This document shows, one piece after another, positions 8,423 to 16,700 of a DNA stretch of 64,000 nucleotides. The DNA lies in contig NZ_FODN01000001.1 of NCBI RefSeq assembly GCF_900110375.1, forward strand, positions 124,001-188,000. Direction: 5' to 3'. Numbering within the stretch: position 1 is the first letter of the stretch; each line of letters starts with the position of its first letter. The position numbers and the translations under genes are program-made. The notes beneath the pieces were generated by a model, which did not search any database, had not been told where the DNA came from, and worked only from the letters and a program-made list of their open reading frames with translations. The DNA is from Flavobacterium sinopsychrotolerans. GTDB lineage: Bacteria > Bacteroidota > Bacteroidia > Flavobacteriales > Flavobacteriaceae.

Positions 8423-9829
8423 CTACTCCTTAGCTTTTGTCAAATAATAAACCGGAATACCAATCAGCATAATCAAAACACCCCACCCACTGGTGCTGGT
8501 TTTAGTATACAACAAAGCAATACAAATTGCTGTGGCGATAATTAGATACAATCCCGGCAAAAATGGATATCCAAAAGCTTTATACGGTCTTTCGGCATTT
8601 GGCATTTTCTTGCGAAGAATAAATATTCCTAGGATCGTAAGGATGTAAAATATCAAAACGATGATAACCACAAAATCCAATAAATCTCCGTATTTCCCAG
8701 TAAGACATAACGCCGAAGCCCAGATACACTGAGCCCAAATAGACCAAGCAGGAACACTGGCATGATTCAATTCAGCGGCTTTCTTGAAAAAAACACCGTC
8801 TTGCGCCATCGTATAATACACTCTCGCACCCGCCATAATCAATCCGTTGTTGCAGGCAAAAGTTGAAATCATAATCATCACAGCGATAATTAGTGTTCCC
8901 ACCGAACCAAAAATACTTTGCGAAGCCACAACAGCCACACGATCCGATTCGGCTGTAGCAATATCATACAAAGGCACAACAGCCAAGTACATGATATTAG
9001 CCAAAATATAAATTACACTTACAATCAAGGTTCCTAAAAACAAACTCAATCCCACATTTCGTTTTGGATTTTTTATTTCACCGGCGATAAAAGTGACTCC
9101 TTCCCAAGCCACACTGGAGAACATAGAACCTACTAATGCTGCCGAAATTCCAGATATCAAAGCCGTTCCGCTAATAGGCAACCAAGAGCCCGTTTCTACA
9201 TTTAGTGTTTGTGACGTCCAGGCATTGGTCCAGTTCGCATCCCAAACTTCCGCTTTGGCAGCCATAAAACCAAAAATAATCAAACCTGCCAACGATAAAA
9301 TTTTGATAACCGTCAGAACCGTTTGTAAAATCTTAGAATTTTTCACCCCGCGACTATTAATGTAACTCAACAAAATAATAGTAAAAATAGAAACAATCTG
9401 AGCCGCATTGAGTTTGAAATCCCCAATCTCATATAAAATATTTTTATCACTTAAAGGCGCGTACAAATAGGCGGCAAATTTAGCAAAAGCCACACCCACG
9501 GCGGCAATAGTACCGGTTTGAATCACGGCAAAAAAGCTCCAACCGTACAAGAAACCCACCAGTTTCCCGTACGCTTCCTTAATGTACACATATTGACCAC
9601 CCGCTTTAGGAAACATCGCGCTCAACTCGCCATAACTCACGGCGGCAATCACCGTAATGGCGCCCGTAAGCACCCACATAGCAATCAACCAACCGGCCGA
9701 TCCCAACTGCCGAACCATATCCGAGCTTACAATAAATATCCCGGAACCTATCATAGAACCCACCACAAGCATTGTTCCGTCAAGTAATCCTAATTCTCTT
9801 TTAAAATCGTCTGGTTTTTGGTCTTCCAT
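8423..9829 (-). CDS. APC superfamily amino acid permease (LAT-like)
   Basis: A 468-residue inner-membrane transporter with about 12 hydrophobic helices. Helix 1 carries the APC substrate-binding motif G-S-M-I-G-S-G-I-F (about residues 21-29), where the unwound glycine-rich segment contacts the amino acid backbone. Length and the P-K-A-G-G-Q-Y-V-Y-I-K-E-A-Y-G motif after helix 2 match the L-type amino acid transporter-like branch. The substrate cannot be read from sequence. It appears monocistronic. The 5' side borders a GC-rich repeat element and the TPR gene region. Confidence 0.88.
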   Translation of the reverse strand: MEDQKPDDFKRELGLLDGTMLVVGSMIGSGIFIVSSDMVRQLGSAGWLIAMWVLTGAITVIAAVSYGELSAMFPKAGGQYVYIKEAYGKLVGFLYGWSFFAVIQTGTIAAVGVAFAKFAAYLYAPLSDKNILYEIGDFKLNAAQIVSIFTIILLSYINSRGVKNSKILQTVLTVIKILSLAGLIIFGFMAAKAEVWDANWTNAWTSQTLNVETGSWLPISGTALISGISAALVGSMFSSVAWEGVTFIAGEIKNPKRNVGLSLFLGTLIVSVIYILANIMYLAVVPLYDIATAESDRVAVVASQSIFGSVGTLIIAVMIMISTFACNNGLIMAGARVYYTMAQDGVFFKKAAELNHASVPAWSIWAQCIWASALCLTGKYGDLLDFVVIIVLIFYILTILGIFILRKKMPNAERPYKAFGYPFLPGLYLIIATAICIALLYTKTSTSGWGVLIMLIGIPVYYLTKAKE

Positions 9830-9923
9830 ATTTTTTGTTTTGGGGTTTTGGTTTTAGTTGGCTAAAGATATACTTTTTTTAGAAATTTCATAAAAAGGAC
9901 GAAAAAAGTGAGATTGTTCCTTT

Positions 9924-10045
9924 GGGCGTGACCCTGCAGCAGCTTTGTCGTCCCTCCTCGCTACTTTGGGTCGGGCGGTACGCTGTATCTTTATTTTCTT
10001 AAAGAAAGAAAATAAAGGATGCCGCTTCCCTCCCTCACGCAAACC
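9924..10045. repeat. Dispersed palindromic intergenic element, copy 1
   Basis: This GC-rich island in an AT-rich spacer holds a perfect 12-bp hairpin (9989-10000 and 10006-10017). Read on the minus strand its core is AAGCGGCATCCTTTATTT, nearly identical to copy 2 at 57153-57233 and related to copies 3 and 4. Its ends are roughly complementary (GGGCGTGA and TCACGC). It covers most of the 356-base gap between the permease gene and the TPR gene; the rest of the gap shows nothing further. Confidence 0.6.
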
Positions 10046-10185
10046 GAAATAACTATAACGTTTATTCTTTTCAATAAAAATTGTAAGAAAAATTTAATAT
10101 ATTTGAGAAAATATAAAAACGAAATAAAGTTTCGCCTATACTAGTTTGCAGCAATAAAAGCAAAAAAAAACTACAACAAATAATT

Positions 10186-10554
10186 ATGAAAAAGGCACTA
10201 ATATTTTTACTTATTACGACATTTATCACGCAGACAATTGGACAAACCAAAGAGAACAAAGCTGATTATAAAAAGTTGCAAGAAAAAATTGAAAAGATGG
10301 GATATGATAATCAAAACATTCAAAAACAATATGACAATCTTACCATCCAGTATCAACAAACTAATGACAGACTTAATAATTATCTAACTTTTACAGGAAT
10401 TGTTGCGTCCATTTTTGGACTATTAATTGCATTAGCTGGAATTTATATAGGTTTCGAAAGTTTAAGATCACAAAACAGAAGAAAAGATGCAATTAAAACA
10501 CTTGAAGACGCAAAGGGCTATGTAAACGAAAAAAAACGGAATTTGATATCTTAA
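10186..10554 (+). CDS. N-terminal part of a membrane-anchored TPR protein (frame interrupted)
   Basis: This 122-residue reading frame encodes a signal peptide (residues 1-19), a coiled-coil stretch (about 25-62) and one transmembrane helix (67-90). It ends shortly after an A8 run at 10529-10536. The next frame, entered by a -1 shift at that run, reads T-E-F-D-I-L-I-D-D-K-K-K-L-L-Q-S-E-Y-D-K and joins seamlessly to the TPR frame starting at 10572. The two pieces therefore are almost certainly one gene of 630 codons, broken by a lost A or joined by slippage. No homologue of known function is recognised. Confidence 0.7.
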   Translation: MKKALIFLLITTFITQTIGQTKENKADYKKLQEKIEKMGYDNQNIQKQYDNLTIQYQQTNDRLNNYLTFTGIVASIFGLLIALAGIYIGFESLRSQNRRKDAIKTLEDAKGYVNEKKRNLIS

Positions 10555-10571
10555 TTGATGACAAAAAGAAG

Positions 10572-12077
10572 TTGTTACAAAGTGAATATGATAAATTAAT
10601 TCAACTCATTAAAGATAAACTTTTAAGTGACATAGCAATTGAAACTTCGAAAATTAAAGAGGCTGCAGAAAAAAAGACTGAAGAAATTCAAAGCCTTTCA
10701 GTTGAGCAGCAGACTAACAAGACAATTGAGTTACTAGAAAAAAGGCTTGAATTCTTTGAAAACGTTGGTATACCTGATGATCCAGAAATTCTTTTTTCAA
10801 AAGCAAAAATATTAAGAGAGAAAAATATGCATAAAGAAGCTATTTTACTCCTTGAAAAATTAGTTGATAAAGTGCCTTTACATAAAGAAGCTTATTGGTA
10901 TTTGGGATTTGAATATTCTGAATTAAAAGACAATGATAATGCAATTAAAAATTACAAAAAACAATTAGAAATTAATCCTACTGATTCATCAGCCTATAAC
11001 AATATAGCATTAAAATACAAAGCTAAAGACAACTTATTAGATGCATTAGAATCTCTGAATAAGGCTATTGAAAATTCCAACAAAAAGGAACTTTATTATA
11101 CTAATAGAATTGATATTCTTAAAAAGCTAAACAGTTTTGATCGTGCAATTGAAGATTATATCAGTTTGTTAGGAATTAATCCGGATAAAGCTGACTACTA
11201 TAATGAATTAATAAAGCTATTAAGGCACGAAAACAGAATTAACGATACAACAAATTTCTTTGACAAGGCAATTAACCATTTCAAAGAAAATGAACCTGAG
11301 CTTTCGAACAGCTTTAATTTTTCAAAAGCAACATTTTTAGGAGAGATTGGAAAAGAACAATCTGCAATTGAGATACTTCAAGTATTAATTGATAGTAATT
11401 ACAAAATAGAAAGATGCTACATTAGAATTGCCGACTTAAAAAACAAGATTGGAAAGACCGAAGAAGCAATAAGTATTTTATCTAACGGTATTTCTAATAA
11501 CCCGCTATCTTCAGAATTATATGTCTATAAAGCATACATTGAATCAGGAATTAGTGAGGATGATTCAAAATCTACCATTGATATTGGGGGTAAATCAATT
11601 AACACGGAGACATATTATTTCATTTCAGGAAGATTTTTTTATAAAAGAGATAAATTTACATTAGCTAAACATAGTTACAAAGGAGCATTGAAGTTAATAG
11701 AGGCAAAACTTCAAAATGAGAAAATTGAAGAAGGCGATTTAATGAACTACTATGAAACAACAATAATACTTCAAAAGTCATTGACTGTATTTAACGAACA
11801 ATATCGCAAACTAATAGTTAGTGAAAAATATCTAATTATTTTGATGGTATTAGATATAATAAATAGACTTAATACTAACTTTAATGACGCCGAAAGAGAG
11901 AAGGCTATCACAGAAATAAAAAGCCTAAACATAGAAGCAAAAGATAAAGATTTGTTAAATTGGAATTTTGATGATATTAGTGGTTTTATCGAAAAAACAA
12001 AAGGAGGTGATTTAGCTTTTTTCACAAACAAATTAATAAAATATATAGAAAGAAAAATAAATTTAGATGAACTTTAA
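10572..12077 (+). CDS. C-terminal TPR part of the interrupted membrane-anchored protein
   Basis: A 501-residue frame rich in tetratricopeptide repeats (for example A-Y-W-Y-L-G-F-E-Y-S-E-L-K-D-N-D-N-A-I near residues 107-125, and the next with A-Y-N-N-I-A-L-K-Y). TPRs are protein-interaction scaffolds. The only start is a TTG without a ribosome binding site, and the codons before it stay open and coding-like back to the A8 run at 10529-10536, so it is the continuation of the upstream frame. The composition is AT-rich and lysine/asparagine-rich even for this genome. The gene sits alone between two intergenic elements, which hints at horizontal arrival. Confidence 0.7.
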   Translation: MLQSEYDKLIQLIKDKLLSDIAIETSKIKEAAEKKTEEIQSLSVEQQTNKTIELLEKRLEFFENVGIPDDPEILFSKAKILREKNMHKEAILLLEKLVDKVPLHKEAYWYLGFEYSELKDNDNAIKNYKKQLEINPTDSSAYNNIALKYKAKDNLLDALESLNKAIENSNKKELYYTNRIDILKKLNSFDRAIEDYISLLGINPDKADYYNELIKLLRHENRINDTTNFFDKAINHFKENEPELSNSFNFSKATFLGEIGKEQSAIEILQVLIDSNYKIERCYIRIADLKNKIGKTEEAISILSNGISNNPLSSELYVYKAYIESGISEDDSKSTIDIGGKSINTETYYFISGRFFYKRDKFTLAKHSYKGALKLIEAKLQNEKIEEGDLMNYYETTIILQKSLTVFNEQYRKLIVSEKYLIILMVLDIINRLNTNFNDAEREKAITEIKSLNIEAKDKDLLNWNFDDISGFIEKTKGGDLAFFTNKLIKYIERKINLDEL

Positions 12078-12094
12078 ATTAATTACTGCTGGTA

Positions 12095-12160
12095 ATCCCG
12101 ACCGCGCTGATATGCCACAATCGTTCGCGCAGTTTTGCAAACTGTGCCCAGAATGAGCAA
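12095..12160. repeat. GC-rich palindromic spacer element
   Basis: A short GC-rich island after the TPR gene contains the hairpin GCGCAGTTT / AAACTGTGC (12127-12135 and 12139-12147, one G-U pair). Its composition differs sharply from the flanks. It may be another dispersed element, but no second copy is present in this window. Confidence 0.35.
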
Positions 12161-12184
12161 AATAATATAAATAACACAAAAACT

Positions 12185-13045
12185 ATGAATACATTAAAAT
12201 TAGGATGGACAGGTCTTGGCAACATGGGAAATCCAATGGTGATGAACCTACTCAAAGCAGGTTTTGAAGTAACTGTTTTCAATCGTACCAAAGAGAAAGA
12301 AGCGCCATTACTGGCTGGAGGAGCAAAATCAGCAAGCAGTTCGCAAGAACTAATGGAAACTTGCGACATCGTTTTGACCATGCTGTCCAATGACGCAGCT
12401 ATCAAAGAAGTTTTTGAGGGACCATCAGGTTTATTGTCTAAATCCAATCCTGGCAAAACCATCATCAACATGAGTACGGTTGCTCCGGAAACCTCGCGTT
12501 ATTTAAACACCATTTGCAAACAACATAAAGTACATTTTATAGACGCTCCCGTTTCTGGAAGTGTAAAACCGGCACAAGACGGAACGCTGGTTATTCTTGT
12601 GGGTGCTTCAACTGAAGATTACGAATTAGTAAAACCCATATTTGACGTTTTGGGTAAAATTGCGATTCATGTTGGCGAACCTGGCGTGGCAAGTTCGGCT
12701 AAATTGGCCATCAATTACTTATTAGGATTGAATCTTCAAGGCATAGCCGAAACGGTTTTATTTGCCGAGAAAAATGGCGTAAGCAAAGAAGACATGCTCA
12801 ACATCATCAATCAAGGTGCTTGTGGAAACGGAATCACGAATATAAAAACACCTTCTATTCTTAACGATTCCTATCCGGCAGCATTTGCTTTGAAACATTT
12901 AGTCAAAGATTTAAGACTGGCCAAAGAAGCCGGACTCGATTCCCCGTTGATTCATCCTTTGTACGACAGTTATGCAGCAGCAGAACAAGAAGGATTAGGC
13001 GATCAAGATGTGATGGCAATTATCAGCAGTTTGAAAAATAAGTGA
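12185..13045 (+). CDS. Beta-hydroxyacid dehydrogenase family NAD(P)-dependent oxidoreductase
   Basis: The 286-residue protein belongs to the 3-hydroxyisobutyrate dehydrogenase / glyoxylate reductase family. It has the Rossmann motif G-L-G-N-M-G (10-15), the substrate-binding motif D-A-P-V-S-G-S-V-K-P-A-Q-D-G-T-L (120-135) and catalytic lysine K173 in S-S-A-K-L-A-I-N. The N-R-T after the second beta strand (33-35) favours NADPH, as in glyoxylate/succinic semialdehyde reductases. The exact substrate is uncertain. Length and domain layout are normal. It is monocistronic and ends at a shared hairpin. Confidence 0.88.
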   Translation: MNTLKLGWTGLGNMGNPMVMNLLKAGFEVTVFNRTKEKEAPLLAGGAKSASSSQELMETCDIVLTMLSNDAAIKEVFEGPSGLLSKSNPGKTIINMSTVAPETSRYLNTICKQHKVHFIDAPVSGSVKPAQDGTLVILVGASTEDYELVKPIFDVLGKIAIHVGEPGVASSAKLAINYLLGLNLQGIAETVLFAEKNGVSKEDMLNIINQGACGNGITNIKTPSILNDSYPAAFALKHLVKDLRLAKEAGLDSPLIHPLYDSYAAAEQEGLGDQDVMAIISSLKNK

Positions 13046-13110
13046 TATTTGAATAGCAGTACATTCAGCGAATAAACCATTGATTTTAATTGGTTCAAAT
13101 AATAAACAGT

Positions 13111-13137
13111 AAAGCTAAATCTTTAGGATTTAGCTTT
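13111..13137. terminator. Bidirectional intrinsic terminator
   Basis: Perfect 11-bp arms AAAGCTAAATC (13111-13121) and GATTTAGCTTT (13127-13137) separate the convergent dehydrogenase and CDGSH genes. Confidence 0.75.
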
Positions 13138-13165
13138 TCATATTTAATCGAATCAGAAAACGATA

Positions 13166-13393
13166 TTACTTCGTTTTCATTGGAGGCAAGTCAAATGCAG
13201 CTGATTCATGCTCAAAACCATTGCGGTGGGAACCATCACAAAAAGGTTTGTTTACGGATAATCCGCAACGGCAAAGACCTAGAGCGGTTCTTCCTTCTAA
13301 TCCGTATGTTTTTCCTTCGCAGTCTGTTATTTCAAAATCGCCTTCTATTTTTATAGATCCATTGCGATTGATTGTTAGTTTAGTCTTGCTCAT
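13166..13393 (-). CDS. CDGSH iron-sulfur domain protein
   Basis: A 75-residue protein with the CDGSH signature C-R-C-G-L-S-V-N-K-P-F-C-D-G-S-H. The three cysteines and one histidine ligate a redox-active, pH-labile 2Fe-2S cluster in the mitoNEET family. There is no signal peptide or membrane helix, so it should be cytosolic. Its role is probably electron or cluster transfer; the partner is unknown. It is transcribed alone, convergent with the dehydrogenase gene. Confidence 0.92.
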   Translation of the reverse strand: MSKTKLTINRNGSIKIEGDFEITDCEGKTYGLEGRTALGLCRCGLSVNKPFCDGSHRNGFEHESAAFDLPPMKTK

Positions 13394-13651
13394 AATGCTT
13401 TTTAATTTTTAGAGTTCAAAGATTGCAAAATATTTCAGGACCTTTTTGCATTGCTGTGCTTTTTTATGATTCCAAATCGTAATTTACATTAATTCTATTT
13501 TGTGTAACCCGATATCGAGGAAATTTGATTGGGTAAGACTTTCCAAAAATACACTCTTTTCTGAACGAACAATCAGCATCAAATAATCAATCTACTAAAC
13601 AAATAATTGACTATTTTTAGAACTTTAAACCAACCCATTAATCAAACTCTC

Positions 13652-14971
13652 ATGACAAAGAAAATCGCAATCACCTTATTTTTTGGATTCCTAGTTGGAA
13701 CAGGCTACGCTCAAAAAATGAACGTCGCCAAACTAGACAGTTTATTTCAGATTTTGGAAGCCAAAGATAAATTCATGGGAAGCATTGCCTTGTCACAAAA
13801 CGGAACACTACTTTATTCGAAATCCATTGGAATGGATGACATTGAAAGCAATAAAAAAGCAAGTAATTTATCCAAATACCGTGTGGGATCAATTTCAAAA
13901 ATGTTTACTTCGGCATTAATATTTAAAGCGATTGAAGAGAAAAAATTATCGTTGAATCAAACCATTGAAACTTTTTTCCGAACCATCGAAAATGCCAATA
14001 AAATAACCGTTGGTAATCTACTAAATCACCGAAGTGGCATTCATAATTTTACCAGTGCTCCGGAATACATGAACTACAACACCCAACCGAAATCTGAAAA
14101 AGAAATGGTGGAAATAATTGCCAAAGGAAAAAGTATTTTTGAACCCAACAGCAAAGCCGATTACAGCAATTCCAATTATGTTTTATTGAGTTACATTCTT
14201 GAGAAAACCTATAAAAAGCCATTCAAAACCATATTGAACGATAAAATTGTAAAACCATTAGGCTTAAAAAACACCTATGTAGGAAGCAAAATTAATATTC
14301 AAAACAACGAAAGCAATTCCTATTCATTTTCTGAAAAATGGAAAAAAGAACCGGAAACGGATATGTCGATCCCAATGGGAGCTGGCGCAGTGGTTTCTAA
14401 TCCACAGGATTTGACGTTGTTTATTGAAAAGCTTTTCACCAATGCCATAATCTCAGAAAGCAGTCTGAAGCAAATGACAACGCAGCAAGACAACTACGGA
14501 ATGGGGATTTTCCAATATCCATTTTATGAGAAGAAAAGCTTTGGCCATACAGGAGGTATTGATGAATTCAGATCATCATTAGCGTATTTCCCAGAAGACA
14601 AATTAGCTGTTGCATTAACCTCTAACGGCAGAACTTATGACAATAATGACATCATGATTGCCGCTTTGAGTACGTACAACAACAAACCGTTTACAATTCC
14701 AACTTTTAAAACTATTGCGCTAAAAAGCGAGGATTTAGATCCTTATTTAGGGGAGTATTCAGATGCTGGATTTCCAATGAAAATTACCATTACAAAACAA
14801 AATACTAAACTTTTTGCACAGGCAACAGGTCAATCTGCCTTTCCACTGGAACCTACTGAAAAAAACAATTTTGAATTTAAAATGGCAGGAATAAAATTAG
14901 AATTCAAACCAAATGAAAAGCAGATGATTTTAAAACAAGGCGGGGGAAAATTTACTTTGACAAAAAAATAA
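13652..14971 (+). CDS. Beta-lactamase family (class C-like) serine hydrolase
   Basis: An exported penicillin-binding-protein-like serine hydrolase. I placed the start at 13652, where M-T-K-K-I-A-I-T-L-F begins a signal peptide ending near A-Q at residue 21; an upstream ATG at 13607 only adds 15 unlikely residues. The nucleophile motif S-I-S-K is at 80-83, the Y-S-N motif follows in K-A-D-Y-S-N-S-N-Y, and F-G-H-T-G-G supplies the third motif. A C-terminal beta-rich domain of about 100 residues follows. Enzymes of this group are mostly esterases, amidases or D-aminopeptidases rather than antibiotic-resistance enzymes. Confidence 0.87.
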   Translation: MTKKIAITLFFGFLVGTGYAQKMNVAKLDSLFQILEAKDKFMGSIALSQNGTLLYSKSIGMDDIESNKKASNLSKYRVGSISKMFTSALIFKAIEEKKLSLNQTIETFFRTIENANKITVGNLLNHRSGIHNFTSAPEYMNYNTQPKSEKEMVEIIAKGKSIFEPNSKADYSNSNYVLLSYILEKTYKKPFKTILNDKIVKPLGLKNTYVGSKINIQNNESNSYSFSEKWKKEPETDMSIPMGAGAVVSNPQDLTLFIEKLFTNAIISESSLKQMTTQQDNYGMGIFQYPFYEKKSFGHTGGIDEFRSSLAYFPEDKLAVALTSNGRTYDNNDIMIAALSTYNNKPFTIPTFKTIALKSEDLDPYLGEYSDAGFPMKITITKQNTKLFAQATGQSAFPLEPTEKNNFEFKMAGIKLEFKPNEKQMILKQGGGKFTLTKK

Positions 14972-15127
14972 AAAAAATTCTATAAGAGCGAATCTTAATT
15001 ACAATCCTTTGGCATACATTTTTGCTGAATTTCATAAACAGCACCTATAAAACCCGGATATTTTTAAGCACAACTTAAGATCCTATTATATTAAAGACAA
15101 GAAACTGCATTATTTCGATCTAAATTG

Positions 15128-15135
15128 TACATTTG
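15128..15135 (+). promoter_or_regulatory. Putative -7 promoter element (TACATTTG)
   Basis: TACATTTG matches TAnnTTTG and lies 109 bases before the GT9 gene. The rest of this 272-base spacer shows no gene. Confidence 0.35.
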
Positions 15136-15243
15136 CCGAGTAAAGAAGTACATTTTGGATTTAACATCACTAATTAAAAAAATCCCTAATCAACTTTAAT
15201 TTCTAACTAAAAATAGGTTCAACACTATACTAGATTTCCAAAC

Positions 15244-16299
15244 ATGAGCATCTTACAAAAAATAAATGTCTACCGAAGAATTGTGACGCATGGACTAACC
15301 AAGCATATTGGTAATTCACATAAGAAGCAAAATTATGATTTGAGTCAAAAAATTGAAATCAAAAGAATTTTAATTTCCAGGCCAAATCATAGATTGGGAA
15401 ATCTGTTATTAATAACTCCTTTGGTTCAAGAGATTGAAAGAACATTTCCTGATTGTAAAATTGATTTATTTGTAAAAGGCGGTTTAGCGCCAATTATATT
15501 TCAAAATTACAAAAACATTGATTCCATTATTGAGCTCCCTAAAAAACCTTTTAATCACTTAATCAGTTACTTTCAGGTTTGGATAAAAATAAAAAAGCAA
15601 CGTTATGATATTGTTCTTAATGTTTCCAAAAATTCTTCATCAGGACGTTTGTCTACAAAATTTGCTGATGCAAAATATAAGTTTTTCGGTAGTTCAGATA
15701 CGGAAATGGAATTAAAATACGCCGATTATCAGCATATCGCAAAATACCCGGTGTATGAATTTAGAAGTTTTTTAACCAAGTTAGGGTTTAAAGCAACCGA
15801 AAATCCAGTTCCGTCATTGAATCTCAAATTAAACGCTTTAGAAATTGCTGAAGGTGAAAAAACAGTTAAAGAACTAGTCAAAAATGACAAAAAAACCATT
15901 TCCATATTTACATATGCAACTGGTGATAAATGCTATTCAAAATCCTGGTGGGAAGAATTTTATGAAAAATTAAAATTAGAATACGCAAATGATTATAATA
16001 TTATTGAAGTTTTACCAGTTGAAAACATTTCACAAATAGGGTTTAAAGCAACAACTTTTTATAGTAAAGACATTCGTGAAATTGCATCCGTAATTGCTAA
16101 TACCGAAATTTTTATCGGTGCAGATAGTGGAATTATGCATTTGGCCAGCGCTTCTTTAACTCCAACAGTAGGACTGTTTTCAGGTCAAAATCAAAAAACA
16201 TACGAACCGTATAACAATAATAGCGTTGCTATAAATACCAATATTGGTAGTATGGACGAATGGATTAAAACAATAAATAATATTCTTGCTAAAAATTAA
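15244..16299 (+). CDS. Glycosyltransferase family 9 (heptosyltransferase-like)
   Basis: The 351-residue protein shows the two-Rossmann GT-B layout of GT9. The N-terminal part has R-L-G-N-L-L-L-I-T-P-L-V-Q-E-I near residues 52-66, which binds the acceptor in heptosyltransferases. The C-terminal part has I-G-A-D-S-G-I-M-H-L-A-S-A (about 297-309), the conserved nucleotide-sugar motif. GT9 enzymes add heptose or related sugars to lipopolysaccharide cores on the cytoplasmic face of the inner membrane. No other LPS gene is adjacent, so its acceptor is unknown. Confidence 0.85.
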   Translation: MSILQKINVYRRIVTHGLTKHIGNSHKKQNYDLSQKIEIKRILISRPNHRLGNLLLITPLVQEIERTFPDCKIDLFVKGGLAPIIFQNYKNIDSIIELPKKPFNHLISYFQVWIKIKKQRYDIVLNVSKNSSSGRLSTKFADAKYKFFGSSDTEMELKYADYQHIAKYPVYEFRSFLTKLGFKATENPVPSLNLKLNALEIAEGEKTVKELVKNDKKTISIFTYATGDKCYSKSWWEEFYEKLKLEYANDYNIIEVLPVENISQIGFKATTFYSKDIREIASVIANTEIFIGADSGIMHLASASLTPTVGLFSGQNQKTYEPYNNNSVAINTNIGSMDEWIKTINNILAKN

Positions 16300-16488
16300 A
16301 TTTTAGTATGATTCTTTAAATAAAATTTATTTAATAAGACAAAATCAGTTTTTCCAATTAAATATTCAGACAGATATTAATTTTTTGTACTTCACAGTGG
16401 GATTGTGAATACTAAAACATATAAGATATTAAAAAATATTAATACGTGTCTCTTTACATCAATTCTAAAACTGACAATAATATAACTT

Positions 16489-16700
16489 CTGACTGAATTA
16501 AAAGTAGGAAAGGAAATTAATCATTTGGCTTTTCAGTTAAGAAACAACCAAAACAATGAAGATATAGAAAATGGGATGAACTTTTAGAAAATGGAACTTA
16601 ATCCGTTGCAACATTCATAAATTTAGTAAAAACAGATAAAACTTTACTATTTTTTGAAAAGTCTAATTTTTGGAATTATTGTACAACTCTATTTATTTGA
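16489..16700 (+). pseudogene. Possible degenerate coding relic, unidentified
   Basis: In the 376-base gap after the GT9 gene, one frame reads L-T-E-L-K-V-G-K-E-I-N-H-L-A-F-Q and onward for about 33 codons. A neighbouring frame then continues K-W-D-E-L-L-E-N-G-T, stop, S-V-A-T-F-I-N-L-V-K, reaching F-F-E-K-S-N-F-W-N-Y. The residue composition looks protein-like, and one frameshift plus one stop codon separate the parts. I cannot name a family, and chance open frames are possible in AT-rich DNA. The remaining 190 bases of the gap show nothing. Confidence 0.3.

Noticed and set aside
9518-9857. Two overlapping plus-strand open frames inside the permease gene
   Set aside because: They are antisense to a clear transporter gene and have no protein-like features of their own.
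9854-10042. Minus-strand open frame of 62 codons
   Set aside because: It lies within repeat copy 1 and its composition follows the repeat, not a protein.
13652-14971. The serine hydrolase as an antibiotic-resistance beta-lactamase
   Set aside because: The motifs are shared by many esterases and peptidases of the family, and no ampR-like regulator is present.
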